Assembly: GCA_944391835.1 (NCBI GenBank)
Contig: CALXVA010000007.1
Location: forward strand, 1 to 35,693
Origin: an uncultured Clostridia bacterium
Lineage (GTDB): Bacteria; Bacillota; Clostridia; TANB77; CAG-508
Reading direction: 5' to 3'
Length of the DNA: 35,693 nt
The number at the start of each line of letters is the position of its first letter. The stretch's first letter is position 1. A program made the translations under genes and the position numbers. Below, piece after piece: positions 17,727 to 28,346 of the stretch. Under the pieces are notes generated by a model. The model worked only from the letters and a program-made list of their open reading frames with translations, did not search any database and had not been told where the DNA came from.

Positions 17727-18215
17727 TTGAATAAACTAAGACTATACAGAATTGATTTAAACTATATAAAATACTTATATAAATTCGACAAGAAAGTACA
17801 ATTTAATAAGAATAGAGAAGATGAGTATACAAAAAGGAGAGTATATTTGGGAATAGTATTGCAAGTAAATAATTTTAACTATTTTGTACCGCTAGAACAT
17901 CCAAGACCAGCGCATAAAAATTTAAAAAATAATATTTTTATCCTAAAAATACATAATGGAAAATATGGAATTTTAGGATTTAATAATATGATACCAGTAG
18001 ATGAAAATAATCTTATAAAATTTGATATAAATAGTGAAAATGAAAAATATAGACAGATTTTGAATAGCCAGTACCGTTTTTGCAATAAACATATAGCTGA
18101 AATAGAGTCTAAGGCACTAGAGACATATAACAAAAGTCAAAAAAATAAATTTTTGAAAAAAGTATGTTGTAATTTTAAACTATTAGAAGAAAAACTGCTA
18201 AAATACAAATGTTAA
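17727..18215 (+). CDS. Type III toxin-antitoxin endoribonuclease (ToxN/AbiQ family)
   Basis: The 162-residue basic protein fits the ToxN/AbiQ/CptN fold in length and motif order: N-terminal LYRIDLNYIKYLYKFDKKV, then RRVYLGIVLQV, the FVPLEHPRPAHKN segment (compare APLTSPK in ToxN), and GKYGILGFNNMIPV before a helical C-terminus. These enzymes cut adenine-rich mRNA and their own antitoxin transcript, causing growth arrest; many abort phage infection. The TTG start at 17727 is chosen because AAGGAG (17712-17717) lies nine bases upstream and no ATG fits; a TTG at 17706 would overlap the terminator. Expression should depend on read-through of the antitoxin terminator. Family assignment is from memory of motifs. 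Confidence 0.85.
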   Translation: MNKLRLYRIDLNYIKYLYKFDKKVQFNKNREDEYTKRRVYLGIVLQVNNFNYFVPLEHPRPAHKNLKNNIFILKIHNGKYGILGFNNMIPVDENNLIKFDINSENEKYRQILNSQYRFCNKHIAEIESKALETYNKSQKNKFLKKVCCNFKLLEEKLLKYKC

Positions 18216-18234
18216 TAATTTCTCGAAATTTCCC

Positions 18235-18263
18235 TTGCACTTTACGTAAAAATGTGATAATAT
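18235..18263 (+). promoter_or_regulatory. Sigma-A promoter of the ileS T-box transcript
   Basis: TTGCAC (18235-18240), 17-bp spacer, TAATAT (18258-18263), with TGTGA before the -10. The expected start is near 18270, shortly before the T-box leader. Confidence 0.65.
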
Positions 18264-18289
18264 ATTTTTATTGAAATTCAAATACGAAA

Positions 18290-18531
18290 ATAAAGGACAC
18301 GGTAAATATAATTACATTTTACAGAGAGCCAAGGAAGCTGAGAATTGGTAAATAAGGATATATTTATTATCACCTTTTAGTAGCTTGTTTGAAACAATAG
18401 TAAATCAAGCCGTAAATCTGCGTTAAAGATAATGAGTGAGAAGAATAAAATTTATATATATTCTTTTAAAATAGGTGGTACCGCGGAAATTAAAGCTATT
18501 TCGTCCTAATCAGAACGAAGTAGCTTTTTTT
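18290..18531 (+). promoter_or_regulatory. T-box leader of ileS with terminator/antiterminator
   Basis: The leader carries the conserved T-box AGGTGGTACCGCGGA (18473-18487), which pairs with the acceptor end of uncharged tRNA. The competing terminator is 18492-18531 (AAAGCTATTTCGT with ACGAAGTAGCTTT, then seven T in all). The specifier hairpin lies near 18335-18400 and contains TATTATCACC, where ATC would be the Ile specifier, consistent with the downstream gene. Uncharged tRNA-Ile should prevent termination and raise ileS expression. Confidence 0.92.
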
Positions 18532-18568
18532 GATGAGTTGAAAAAAATCAAACAAGGAGGCATAAAAA

Positions 18569-21376
18569 ATGAGTGAAGAAAAAATGGATTATGGAAAAAC
18601 TTTAAACTTACCAAGTACAGACTTTCCAATGAGAGCCAGTCTGCCAGAAAGAGAGCCACAAATTCAAAAAGAGATTTTTGAAAACGATTTGTATGAAAAA
18701 ATATTAAAGAAAAACGAGGGACATGAAAGTTTTGTTTTACATGATGGACCTCCTTATGCTAATGGAGAAATTCATGCTGGACATGCTTTAAATAAAATAT
18801 TAAAAGATACTATAGTTAGGTATAAATCTTTAAGAGGATACTATTCTCCATATATACCAGGCTATGATACACACGGTATGCCAACAGAGAAAAAAGCCAT
18901 AGAAAAACTTGGATTAGATAGAAGCAAAATACCAGTAACAAAATTTAGAGATACTTGTAAAGAATTTACAAGTAATTACAAAGATGTTCAAACAGAGGGA
19001 TTTAAAAGACTTGGAGTATTGGGTGATTGGAAACATCCATATATAACTTATGATCCAAAAATGGAAGCAAGACAAATTGGCGTATTTGGAGACATGTATA
19101 AAAAAGGTTATATATATAAAGGATTAAAACCTGTATATTGGTGTACAGACTGCGAAACAGCACTAGCAGAAGCAGAAATAGAGTATAAAGATGTAACGGG
19201 TTCATCAATATATGTAAAATTTCCAGTAAAGGATTCAAGAGGAAAATTCGATAGCAAAAATACTTTTATAGTTATATGGACAACTACACCTTGGACACTT
19301 CCAGGTAACCTTGCTATATCTTTAGGACCAGATTTTGATTATAGCATAGTAGAAGTAGCAAATGGTGAAAACACTAATTTTGTAAAAGAAAACACAGTAG
19401 AAAGATACATTATAGCTTCTGACCTTGTAGAAAAAGTAATGAAAATTGCAGAAATAACAGAATATAAAGAAGTACAAAAATTAAAAGGAAAAGAGCTAGA
19501 GGGTGTACTTTGCAAGCATCCATTTTTAGATAGAGACTCTATAGTAATAATGGGTAGTGAAGATACTGTAGATGTACAATTAACAGAAGGTACAGGTGCT
19601 GTACATACTGCTCCTGGCTATGGTAAAGAGGACTATTTAGCAGGACAAAAGAATAATTTAGGAATAGTAGTTACAGTAGATGCAAAAGGACATCAAACAG
19701 AAGGTGCAGGTCCATTTGCAGGTATGTATTATGCTAAATCTAATAAAGAAATAACAAACTGGCTTGCTGAAAATGGATATTTACTAAAAGAAACACAAAT
19801 AAGTCACTCATATCCACATTGTTGGAGATGTAAAAAGCCAGTTATATATAGAGCAACACCTCAATGGTTTGCATCAGTAGATGGTTTTAGAGAAGAAGTT
19901 TTAAAAGCAATAAAAACTGTTAAATGGCATCCAACTTGGGGAGAAGACAGAATGTCAGAAATGATAAAAGGCAGAAACGACTGGTGCATTTCTAGACAAC
20001 GTACTTGGGGAGTTCCACTTCCTATATTCTATTGCAGAGATTGCGAGGAGCCTTATGTTACAGAGGAGTCTATAAAGAAAATTCAAAATATATTTAGAGA
20101 AAAAGGTTCAAATGCATGGTATGATATGACAGAAGAGGAACTAATGCCAGAAGGTTCAAAATGCGAAAAATGTGGATGCACACATTTCAAAAAAGAAACA
20201 GACATCATGGATGTATGGTTTGATTCAGGTTCTACACATCAAAGCGTTTTAGTTGAACGTGGACTTCCATATCCAGCAGACTTATACTTAGAGGGAAATG
20301 ACCAATATAGAGGATGGTTCCAATCATCACTATTAACAAGTGTTGCAACAAATGGAATAGCACCATACAAAGAAGTATTAAGTTGTGGATTTGTAGTAGA
20401 TGGTCAAGGTAGAAAAATGTCTAAAAGCTTAGGAAATGGTATTTCTCCAATAGATGTATGTAACAAATATGGAGCAGATATACTAAGATTATGGGCACTT
20501 TCAGCAGATTACACAATGGACGTAAGCATTTCGGACGATATACTAAAAGGAATTTCTGATGTTTATAGAAAAATAAGAAATACAGCAAGATATATAATAG
20601 GAAATACAAGTGATTATAATCCAGATGAACCAGTTAAATATGAAGATTTACTAGAAATAGATAAATGGGCACTAACAAGATTAAATAAACTAGTAAAGGA
20701 TTGCTTAAAGGATTATGATGAATATAATTTCTCAGGTTGCTATCATGATATAAATCAATTCTGTGTAGTAGATATGAGTAGCTTTTATTTAGACATAATT
20801 AAAGATAGATTATATACATCTAAAAAGGATTCTGTAGAAAGAAAAGCAGCACAAACAACAATGTATATAATATTAGATAGCTTAGTAAAAATCTTAGCAC
20901 CAATGATTTCATTTACTGCAGAAGAAATTTGGAAAGCAATGAAGCATACAAAGGTTGAAGCAGTAGAGAGTGTAATGCTTACAAATTATCCAGAACCAAA
21001 TGCTATGTATGATAACGAGGAATTAACGGAAAAATGGAACAAAATAATTAAATTAAAAGATATAGTAGCAAAAGAATTAGAAAATGCTAGAGCAGAAAAG
21101 AAAATTGGAAATTCTTTAAATGCAAAAATCACAATATATGCCGAAGGTGAACAATACAAATTTATAAAAGAAAATCTAGAGTTATTACAAACAGTATTTA
21201 TTGTTTCTGCATTAGAGGTTGAAGAAAATGCAAGAAAAGATGAAGTAAAACTTGGAGTTAAAGTAGAGCAAGCTCCTGGAGAAAAATGTGAAAGATGCTG
21301 GATGTACTCAGAAACAGTTGGTGAGGATAAAGAACACCCTACAATTTGCCATAGATGTAGTGAAAACATAAGATAA
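18569..21376 (+). CDS. ileS: Isoleucine-tRNA ligase
   Basis: This 935-residue class I synthetase charges tRNA-Ile with isoleucine. The HIGH-type motif reads HAGH within PPYANGEIHAGHALNK (about residues 60-75), the editing domain has the TTTPWTLPGN segment, and the KMSKS loop is GRKMSKSLGN near residue 613. A C-terminal zinc-binding module CERCW...CHRC is present. Length and zinc module fit the bacterial type (E. coli-like) enzyme rather than the longer eukaryote-like form. ATG 18569 follows CAAGGAGG. Expression is controlled by the T-box leader. A membrane-anchored HExxH gene follows after 24 bp and may be cotranscribed. Confidence 0.97.
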   Translation: MSEEKMDYGKTLNLPSTDFPMRASLPEREPQIQKEIFENDLYEKILKKNEGHESFVLHDGPPYANGEIHAGHALNKILKDTIVRYKSLRGYYSPYIPGYDTHGMPTEKKAIEKLGLDRSKIPVTKFRDTCKEFTSNYKDVQTEGFKRLGVLGDWKHPYITYDPKMEARQIGVFGDMYKKGYIYKGLKPVYWCTDCETALAEAEIEYKDVTGSSIYVKFPVKDSRGKFDSKNTFIVIWTTTPWTLPGNLAISLGPDFDYSIVEVANGENTNFVKENTVERYIIASDLVEKVMKIAEITEYKEVQKLKGKELEGVLCKHPFLDRDSIVIMGSEDTVDVQLTEGTGAVHTAPGYGKEDYLAGQKNNLGIVVTVDAKGHQTEGAGPFAGMYYAKSNKEITNWLAENGYLLKETQISHSYPHCWRCKKPVIYRATPQWFASVDGFREEVLKAIKTVKWHPTWGEDRMSEMIKGRNDWCISRQRTWGVPLPIFYCRDCEEPYVTEESIKKIQNIFREKGSNAWYDMTEEELMPEGSKCEKCGCTHFKKETDIMDVWFDSGSTHQSVLVERGLPYPADLYLEGNDQYRGWFQSSLLTSVATNGIAPYKEVLSCGFVVDGQGRKMSKSLGNGISPIDVCNKYGADILRLWALSADYTMDVSISDDILKGISDVYRKIRNTARYIIGNTSDYNPDEPVKYEDLLEIDKWALTRLNKLVKDCLKDYDEYNFSGCYHDINQFCVVDMSSFYLDIIKDRLYTSKKDSVERKAAQTTMYIILDSLVKILAPMISFTAEEIWKAMKHTKVEAVESVMLTNYPEPNAMYDNEELTEKWNKIIKLKDIVAKELENARAEKKIGNSLNAKITIYAEGEQYKFIKENLELLQTVFIVSALEVEENARKDEVKLGVKVEQAPGEKCERCWMYSETVGEDKEHPTICHRCSENIR

Positions 21377-21400
21377 AATATAATATAAGGAAGGTATAGT

Positions 21401-22750
21401 ATGGATGATAATAAAAAAAGAATTGATATAAAAACTATTATATATTTTATAGTAATAATAATTATTATATTAATAGGAAGATATATATATTGTAAGTATA
21501 ATTTTTATGATTATTTAAAAGCAGTTCGTGAAGAAGGAAAAACTTCATTCACAAGAGATTCTAGTGTAGTATATTCAGATATGGATAGTTATAAAATTGA
21601 AAACAAAGATTATAATGATGCATTTTTCTATAAAGAAATATCTGTAGAACCATATACAGCATATAAGGTAACTTGCATGGTGAAAACGGAAAATGTTGAA
21701 AATCAAGCAGGAGAGATTACAGGAGGAGCACAAATATCAATTAATAATAGTATTGAATGTTCAAGAGCCTTAACAGGGACAAATGATTGGACAGAGCTTA
21801 CATTTATGTTTAATTCGAATAATAGAACAAGTGTTGAATTAGGATTTAGACTTGGCGGATATGAAGATTATAGTAAAGGAACAGTATGGTTTTCGGACTT
21901 CAAAATAGAAGAAGGTAGTATGGACTATGATACAAATTGGAATATAGCTTGTTTTATAATAGATAATATAAATACAACTTTAACAGAGGGAGATAAGGCA
22001 GGAACAAGTGTAGATATAGAAGTGTCAAGTGATGATATTTCAACTATAAGAAAAGATTTAAGTAGATTAGAAAATTCAATCAAGGAAATTAGTGGAAATA
22101 GAATGAATATTACCTATGACCTTATCGAAATAAAAGACACTTTGACTACACTTTCCTATAACGAAACGAATAAGTATTATGCCGGCCAAAAAGATGTATA
22201 TCCATTAATAGATGAATATATACAAAAAGAAGAATATGACTATATATTTGTGGTAGTCAGATTTGGAGACTTAAGTAAAAGTAACGAAACATTGGTAGAA
22301 GATTGGATAGGATTAGGCTCTATGGAATATGAACAAATTGGATATTCAAATATAAGATTACCTGATGATAGAGATAGTGAAATTTATGAATATTCAAGTA
22401 ACAATAGATTTCCAGAGGAAGTATTCATTCATGAACTATTACACACATTAGAAAGAAACGAAATAGAAAATGGAAATGATATTGCCGAACTTCATGATTA
22501 TGCTAATTACGGATATAAACAAGATAGTGTATATGGGTTAAAGGAATGGTATATAGATTATATGCAAAATACTATTGATGGTGGAGAGAACAAAGGACTT
22601 ACTGAATTTGCTTACAAGTCAAAACCTATACATGAAAGTAACTTTAACTATCCTATAGAATTAGATGATTTGGATGATCCAGATAATATAATAGAAGAAA
22701 TTAGTAGCATTATAAGGAGAGTAGTAAGATTATTTAACAAGGAGGCGTAA
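21401..22750 (+). CDS. Membrane-anchored putative zinc metalloprotease with a jelly-roll domain
   Basis: The 449-residue protein has one N-terminal membrane helix (about 11-30), then a region (about 40-175) that resembles a carbohydrate-binding jelly roll of the CBM4/9 kind (YKVTCMVKTENVENQAG, WTELTFMFNS, GTVWFSDFKIEEG), then a C-terminal domain with the zincin motif HELLH at residues 344-348 in EVFIHELLHTLER. A His near residue 366 (ELHDYANYG) might be the third metal ligand. The fold of the catalytic domain is not one I can name. The protein is predicted to face outside. It sits between ileS and queA, 6 bp before queA, but has no evident link to tRNA metabolism. Confidence 0.7.
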   Translation: MDDNKKRIDIKTIIYFIVIIIIILIGRYIYCKYNFYDYLKAVREEGKTSFTRDSSVVYSDMDSYKIENKDYNDAFFYKEISVEPYTAYKVTCMVKTENVENQAGEITGGAQISINNSIECSRALTGTNDWTELTFMFNSNNRTSVELGFRLGGYEDYSKGTVWFSDFKIEEGSMDYDTNWNIACFIIDNINTTLTEGDKAGTSVDIEVSSDDISTIRKDLSRLENSIKEISGNRMNITYDLIEIKDTLTTLSYNETNKYYAGQKDVYPLIDEYIQKEEYDYIFVVVRFGDLSKSNETLVEDWIGLGSMEYEQIGYSNIRLPDDRDSEIYEYSSNNRFPEEVFIHELLHTLERNEIENGNDIAELHDYANYGYKQDSVYGLKEWYIDYMQNTIDGGENKGLTEFAYKSKPIHESNFNYPIELDDLDDPDNIIEEISSIIRRVVRLFNKEA

Positions 22751-22756
22751 TTTACA

Positions 22757-23779
22757 GTGCAAGTGTCAGATTTTAATTATGATTTACCAGAAGAACTAAT
22801 TGCACAGGTGCCAATTAAGCAAAGAGACGAATCTAGGCTTATGGTATTAGATAGACAAAAACAAACAATAGAGCATAAAGTATTTAAAGATATAATAGAT
22901 TATTTAGAGCCAGGTGATTGTCTAGTAAGGAATAATACCAAAGTTATACCAGCGCGAATTTATGGAAAAAAAGAAACTGGTGCTAATGTAGAATTTCTAT
23001 TGCTAAACAATATAGAGGGTGATATATGGGAATGTATAGTAAGACCAGGAAACAAACTTCATGTAGGTGTAAAAGTAATATTTGGAGATGGAGTGCTTAA
23101 AGCGGAAATTTTAGACACTATGCCAGGTGGAACTAGAAAAGTAAAATTCTATTATGATGGTATTTTTAATGAAATACTTGATAAAATAGGACTTATGCCA
23201 TTACCACCATATATACATGAAGAGTTAAACGATAGGGATAGATACCAAACAGTATATGCAAAATATGATGGCTCTGCAGCAGCTCCAACAGCAGGATTAC
23301 ACTTTACTCCAGAACTATTGGAGAAGATTGAGGCAAAAGGAGTAAAAATAGCAAATGTAACTTTGCATGTAGGAATTGGAACATTTAGACCTGTAAAAGA
23401 AGAAAAAGTGGAAGACCATGAAATGCATTCAGAACATTTTTATATAAAAGAAGAAGACGTAGAAAGAATAAATAGCACTAAAAAAGCAGGAAAAAGAGTA
23501 ATTGCAGTAGGAACAACATCATGTAGAGTGCTAGAAACCATTGCAGACGAAAACGGATTAGTAAAAGCAACAGAGGGAGACACACAAATTTTTATTTATC
23601 CTGGATATAAGTTCAAATGCTTAGATGGGTTAATTACAAACTTCCACTTACCTCAATCTACTTTATTGATGCTAGTATCTGCATTATCAGGAAGAGAGTT
23701 TATAATTAAAGCATATAATGAAGCAGTAAAAGAAAAATATAGATTTTTTAGCTTTGGAGATGCAATGTTTATAAAATAG
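22757..23779 (+). CDS. queA: S-adenosylmethionine:tRNA ribosyltransferase-isomerase
   Basis: The 340-residue enzyme transfers and isomerises the ribosyl part of SAM onto preQ1-modified tRNA to give epoxyqueuosine. The family start [15 protein letters not shown], the SRLMVLDR segment, [15 protein letters not shown] and the C-terminal [17 protein letters not shown] are all present, and length is normal. The GTG start at 22757 gives the standard family N-terminus and has GGAGG at 22741-22745. The next gene, tgt, acts one step earlier in the same pathway and is separated by a long palindromic element. Confidence 0.96.
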   Translation: MQVSDFNYDLPEELIAQVPIKQRDESRLMVLDRQKQTIEHKVFKDIIDYLEPGDCLVRNNTKVIPARIYGKKETGANVEFLLLNNIEGDIWECIVRPGNKLHVGVKVIFGDGVLKAEILDTMPGGTRKVKFYYDGIFNEILDKIGLMPLPPYIHEELNDRDRYQTVYAKYDGSAAAPTAGLHFTPELLEKIEAKGVKIANVTLHVGIGTFRPVKEEKVEDHEMHSEHFYIKEEDVERINSTKKAGKRVIAVGTTSCRVLETIADENGLVKATEGDTQIFIYPGYKFKCLDGLITNFHLPQSTLLMLVSALSGREFIIKAYNEAVKEKYRFFSFGDAMFIK

Positions 23780-23783
23780 GAAA

Positions 23784-25185
<1,402 letters not shown>

Positions 25186-25245
25186 TTAATTACAAAATTT
25201 AATTCTTTTCCACACAAATATACCAAAGAAGGGAATGGTAAAAAG

Positions 25246-26778
25246 ATGAATTTAATTGAAAATGAAGAAGCAATAAAGAAAAAGAAAAGAGCAAGAATTA
25301 TTATGATAACTATAAGTGTTATGATTGTAATTTTGTTAGTAGTTAGTGTCTTTTTATTATATATGATAAATGAAGTACAAAGAAGCACTCTAAAACTAAA
25401 TGTGGATAATAAATCTACAAGTTTTGCAGAAGATTTGTTTGTTTTTGAAGATGACAAGTTATATGTTGCAATTAAAGATTTCGGACAACTTATGGGGTAT
25501 ACACCATACAATGGAGATTATAAAAATAGCAAATATTCAGAAACAACAACAGAATGTTATATAAGTACACCAAATGAAATTGCTTCGTATTCATTAAATT
25601 CAAATACAATGTATAAAAAAATGTCCATAAATGATGATTATGAATATTTTGATTTAGAAGAACCTGTAAAATTAATAAATGATAAATTGTATGTTATAGC
25701 AGATGGAATAGAAATAGGAACAAATTGTATAATACAATATAATGCACCTAATAACCAAATATCTGTAATATCATTAGATTATCTAGTTTCGTATTATGCT
25801 AATAGATTTAAAAATGCAGTTGTAATTGATGAAGAAGCTAATTTTAATAATAAGAAAGCTCTACGATATGATTTGGTTGTATTCCAAAATACTGATGGAC
25901 TTTATGGAGTATATAATGCAGATGGAACAGAAATAATAGGACCTAAATATACAAATATAATATTTAAGGAAGATAGCCAAGAATTTACAGTCACAACAGA
26001 AGAGAATAGGATGGGAATACTATCTGCTGATGGAACTACTAAAATAGAGCCAAATTACAATGAAATTAAACAAATAAGTAAAGAACTAAATTATTATTTG
26101 GTTTCAAACAACGAAAAGTACGGAGTAATAAATCATAATGGAAATATCGTAATACATTTAGAATTTGATAGAATAGGAATAGATGAAAGTAGATTTAACT
26201 CGAATGGATTAGATAGTGCATATATTTTATTTGATAAGTGCATACCCGTTTTTCAAAATAATAAATGGGGAATATATGATATAAACGGAAATGTAGTATT
26301 ACCTATCGAATATGATGCAATGGGTTGTTTAGTAGGGACACAATCAGATATATCAGGAAATAATGTAATAGTAATTCCACAATATGAGGCAATAGTTGTG
26401 GGACAAGGAGAAAAATATGCTATATTTAGTTCAGAAGGAGAACAATATGTACCAATGATACTAGAGACGGTGTATTCACAAACAATAAATGGCGAAGAAA
26501 AATATTTTATGAGCTTTATAATGCCAGTGGAAGGCACACGAGTTACTTATGATGTTGATGAATATTTTGCTGAGCAAGTAATAGAGCCACCTACATCACT
26601 AGAAGAAAATGTGAACAGTTTAGGCAATAATAATTCTAACGAAGCAGTAGATGGTAATTCAGAAATAACAAATAACGATACTGATACAACAGACACAAAT
26701 ACTCAAGATACAAGTACAGAAGCAACAGGTACTAATGTTCAAGATACAAGTGCAGATACAACAGATACTAATGTTTAG
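25246..26778 (+). CDS. Membrane-anchored WG-repeat protein
   Basis: The 510-residue protein has a basic N-terminus and one membrane helix (about 21-45). A region (about 50-185) resembles the stalk-like copper amine oxidase N-terminal domain often found on clostridial surface proteins. It is followed by about five WG/KWG repeats (LYGVYNADGTEIIGPKY, MGILSADGTTKIEPNY, YGVINHNGNIVIHLEF, WGIYDINGNVVLPIEY, YAIFSSEGEQYVP). The last 55 residues are Asn/Thr/Asp-rich low complexity with tandem TDTTDTN-like units, a likely wall-spanning or flexible tail. The binding site before ATG 25246 (GAAGGG) is weak. It is predicted to face outside the membrane; its partner is unknown. Confidence 0.75.
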   Translation: MNLIENEEAIKKKKRARIIMITISVMIVILLVVSVFLLYMINEVQRSTLKLNVDNKSTSFAEDLFVFEDDKLYVAIKDFGQLMGYTPYNGDYKNSKYSETTTECYISTPNEIASYSLNSNTMYKKMSINDDYEYFDLEEPVKLINDKLYVIADGIEIGTNCIIQYNAPNNQISVISLDYLVSYYANRFKNAVVIDEEANFNNKKALRYDLVVFQNTDGLYGVYNADGTEIIGPKYTNIIFKEDSQEFTVTTEENRMGILSADGTTKIEPNYNEIKQISKELNYYLVSNNEKYGVINHNGNIVIHLEFDRIGIDESRFNSNGLDSAYILFDKCIPVFQNNKWGIYDINGNVVLPIEYDAMGCLVGTQSDISGNNVIVIPQYEAIVVGQGEKYAIFSSEGEQYVPMILETVYSQTINGEEKYFMSFIMPVEGTRVTYDVDEYFAEQVIEPPTSLEENVNSLGNNNSNEAVDGNSEITNNDTDTTDTNTQDTSTEATGTNVQDTSADTTDTNV

Positions 26779-26797
26779 ATAAAATATAAATGCGTAA

Positions 26798-27024
26798 CTT
26801 ACTAATTTAAACACAGCGAGGTACCCCCTCTAAAAAATAGTATTTCAAATATGTCGGTCAAGCTGATTTTCGTAGAAATTCTATGAGAAATTTTGGTAGC
26901 GCCCTCAAAAGGGTTTGAGATTCCCTACCAAAATTTTCTAAGAATTTCTACACTCAAATCACTCTCCATTCCATATTTTCAAACTATTTTTTAGAGGGGG
27001 TACCTCGCTGTCTGAATTAATAAG
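26798..27024. repeat. Long hairpin repeat, core in minus orientation
   Basis: Perfect 29-bp outer arms lie at 26813-26841 and 26983-27011; weaker pairing (TTACTAATT with AATTAATAA) extends outward. An inner stem pairs 26873-26899 with 26925-26950. The unpaired segments between stems contain, inverted, the same blocks as the element at 14271-14507: a 20-base block at 26961-26980 and a 13-base block at 26847-26859. The outer arm sequence (GAGGTACCCCCTCTAAAAAA) is unrelated to that of the other copy except for the A-rich inner end. It fills most of the 301-bp gap between the WG-repeat gene and the next gene. Confidence 0.88.
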
Positions 27025-27079
27025 AATAGAATACAATCTCTGTGCATATAAATGTATAAAAAAGTATAGGAGGAACTGT

Positions 27080-27493
27080 ATGAACATTAGTAACATAGCT
27101 TCTGAGAAGAAGATAGAAGATATTTCAAAAGATAAAAGTAGCATAAAAATAATAAAAGGAACGGTTATTTCAATTATTCTTAGCCTAATACTTTTAACAA
27201 TTTATGCTGCCTTACTTTCATATACTAGCATTTCAGAAAGTACTATGGTGCCAGTAATAATAACTATTACAGGAATAAGCATTTTAATAGGAAGTTCAAT
27301 TAGTAGTATGCACATAAAAAAGCAAGGAATGCTAAATGGTGCTCTGGTAGGACTTATATACATGCTTACAATTTATATTTTATCTAGCATATTTTTATCT
27401 AGCTTTGAAATAAATATAAACTCTATAATAATGATAGCAGTAGGAATAGTAACTGGAATGATTGGTGGAATTATAGGAGTAAATATGAAGTAA
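27080..27493 (+). CDS. TIGR04086 family four-segment membrane protein
   Basis: The 137-residue protein has a charged N-terminal stretch (about 1-25) and four hydrophobic segments (about 26-48, 56-75, 85-105 and 112-135), with GMIGGIIGVNMK at the end. Layout and the neighbouring secD/secF genes match the small clostridial family TIGR04086, often found next to yajC and sec genes. ATG 27080 follows ATAGGAGG. Function is unknown. The usual neighbour yajC is missing from this stretch. Confidence 0.7.
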   Translation: MNISNIASEKKIEDISKDKSSIKIIKGTVISIILSLILLTIYAALLSYTSISESTMVPVIITITGISILIGSSISSMHIKKQGMLNGALVGLIYMLTIYILSSIFLSSFEININSIIMIAVGIVTGMIGGIIGVNMK

Positions 27494-27537
27494 AGCATTT
27501 TCTTGCTACGGTTTTTACAAAAATTTACTCAAAACAG

Positions 27538-27566
27538 TTGATATTTTTATTTTTTTAGGATAAAAT
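27538..27566 (+). promoter_or_regulatory. Sigma-A promoter of the HD-domain gene
   Basis: TTGATA (27538-27543), 17-bp T-rich spacer, TAAAAT (27561-27566). A start near 27573 would leave a leader of about 25 nt to the ATG at 27599. Confidence 0.65.
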
Positions 27567-27598
27567 CATATAGTATTTAGAATAGCAATGGAGGCATT

Positions 27599-28258
27599 AT
27601 GATAACTTTTGAAGATGTTAAAAATAATATTGAGGTAAAAGCACTAGTTGAGGGAGCACAAAAACAATTAAATGCGTTAGGTTATACAGAACATTCAGTA
27701 AGACATGTTACAATGGTAGCAAACAGAGCGGCACTAGTTCTAGAAACTCTAGGTTATCCAGAAGATAGAATAGAGCTTGCAAAAATCGCAGGATATATGC
27801 ACGATATAGGAAATTGTGTAAACAGAGTAGATCATGCTCACACAGGTGCAATCCTTGCGTATCAAATTTTAAAAGGTATGGGAATGGATGCAGAAAAAAG
27901 AACAGAAATTATGATGGCAATAGGAAATCATGATGAACAAACTGGAACAGCTGTTAGTGATATTTCAGCAGCACTAATATTAGCAGACAAGTCAGATGTG
28001 CATAGATCGAGAGTAGTTAACAAAAATATTTCAACTTTTGACAAGCATGACAAAGTGAACTATGCTGTTACAAATGCAGATTTTACAATAAGCAAAGAAG
28101 AAAGAAAAGCTAGCCTAAAACTAACAATAGATACAAGAATATCACCTGTTTTAGATTATTTTGAAATCTTTATGGATAGAACAATGATGAGTAAGCATGC
28201 TGCTAAGTATTTGGGAGTATGGTTTGAACTAATTATTAATGACACAAAATTATTATAA
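27599..28258 (+). CDS. HD-domain phosphohydrolase-like protein
   Basis: The 219-residue protein carries the HD metal-binding pattern: His in EHSVRHV (about 33-37), YMHDIGN with the HD pair (about 64-65), DHAHTG and NHDEQTG. Such proteins hydrolyse phosphoester bonds of nucleotides or second messengers, but the substrate is not predictable; no GGDEF, REC or HD-GYP extension is present. ATG 27599 follows ATGGAGG. It sits between the TIGR04086 gene and secD, an arrangement I consider recurrent in clostridia, though I cannot verify this. Confidence 0.82.
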   Translation: MITFEDVKNNIEVKALVEGAQKQLNALGYTEHSVRHVTMVANRAALVLETLGYPEDRIELAKIAGYMHDIGNCVNRVDHAHTGAILAYQILKGMGMDAEKRTEIMMAIGNHDEQTGTAVSDISAALILADKSDVHRSRVVNKNISTFDKHDKVNYAVTNADFTISKEERKASLKLTIDTRISPVLDYFEIFMDRTMMSKHAAKYLGVWFELIINDTKLL

Positions 28259-28346
28259 AATTAAAATATATACTTTTTAGGGATAACTTACTTTAAGAAT
28301 ATATGAAGAATTAACTAATTAAATTTTGAAAGGAAATGTTACAAAA

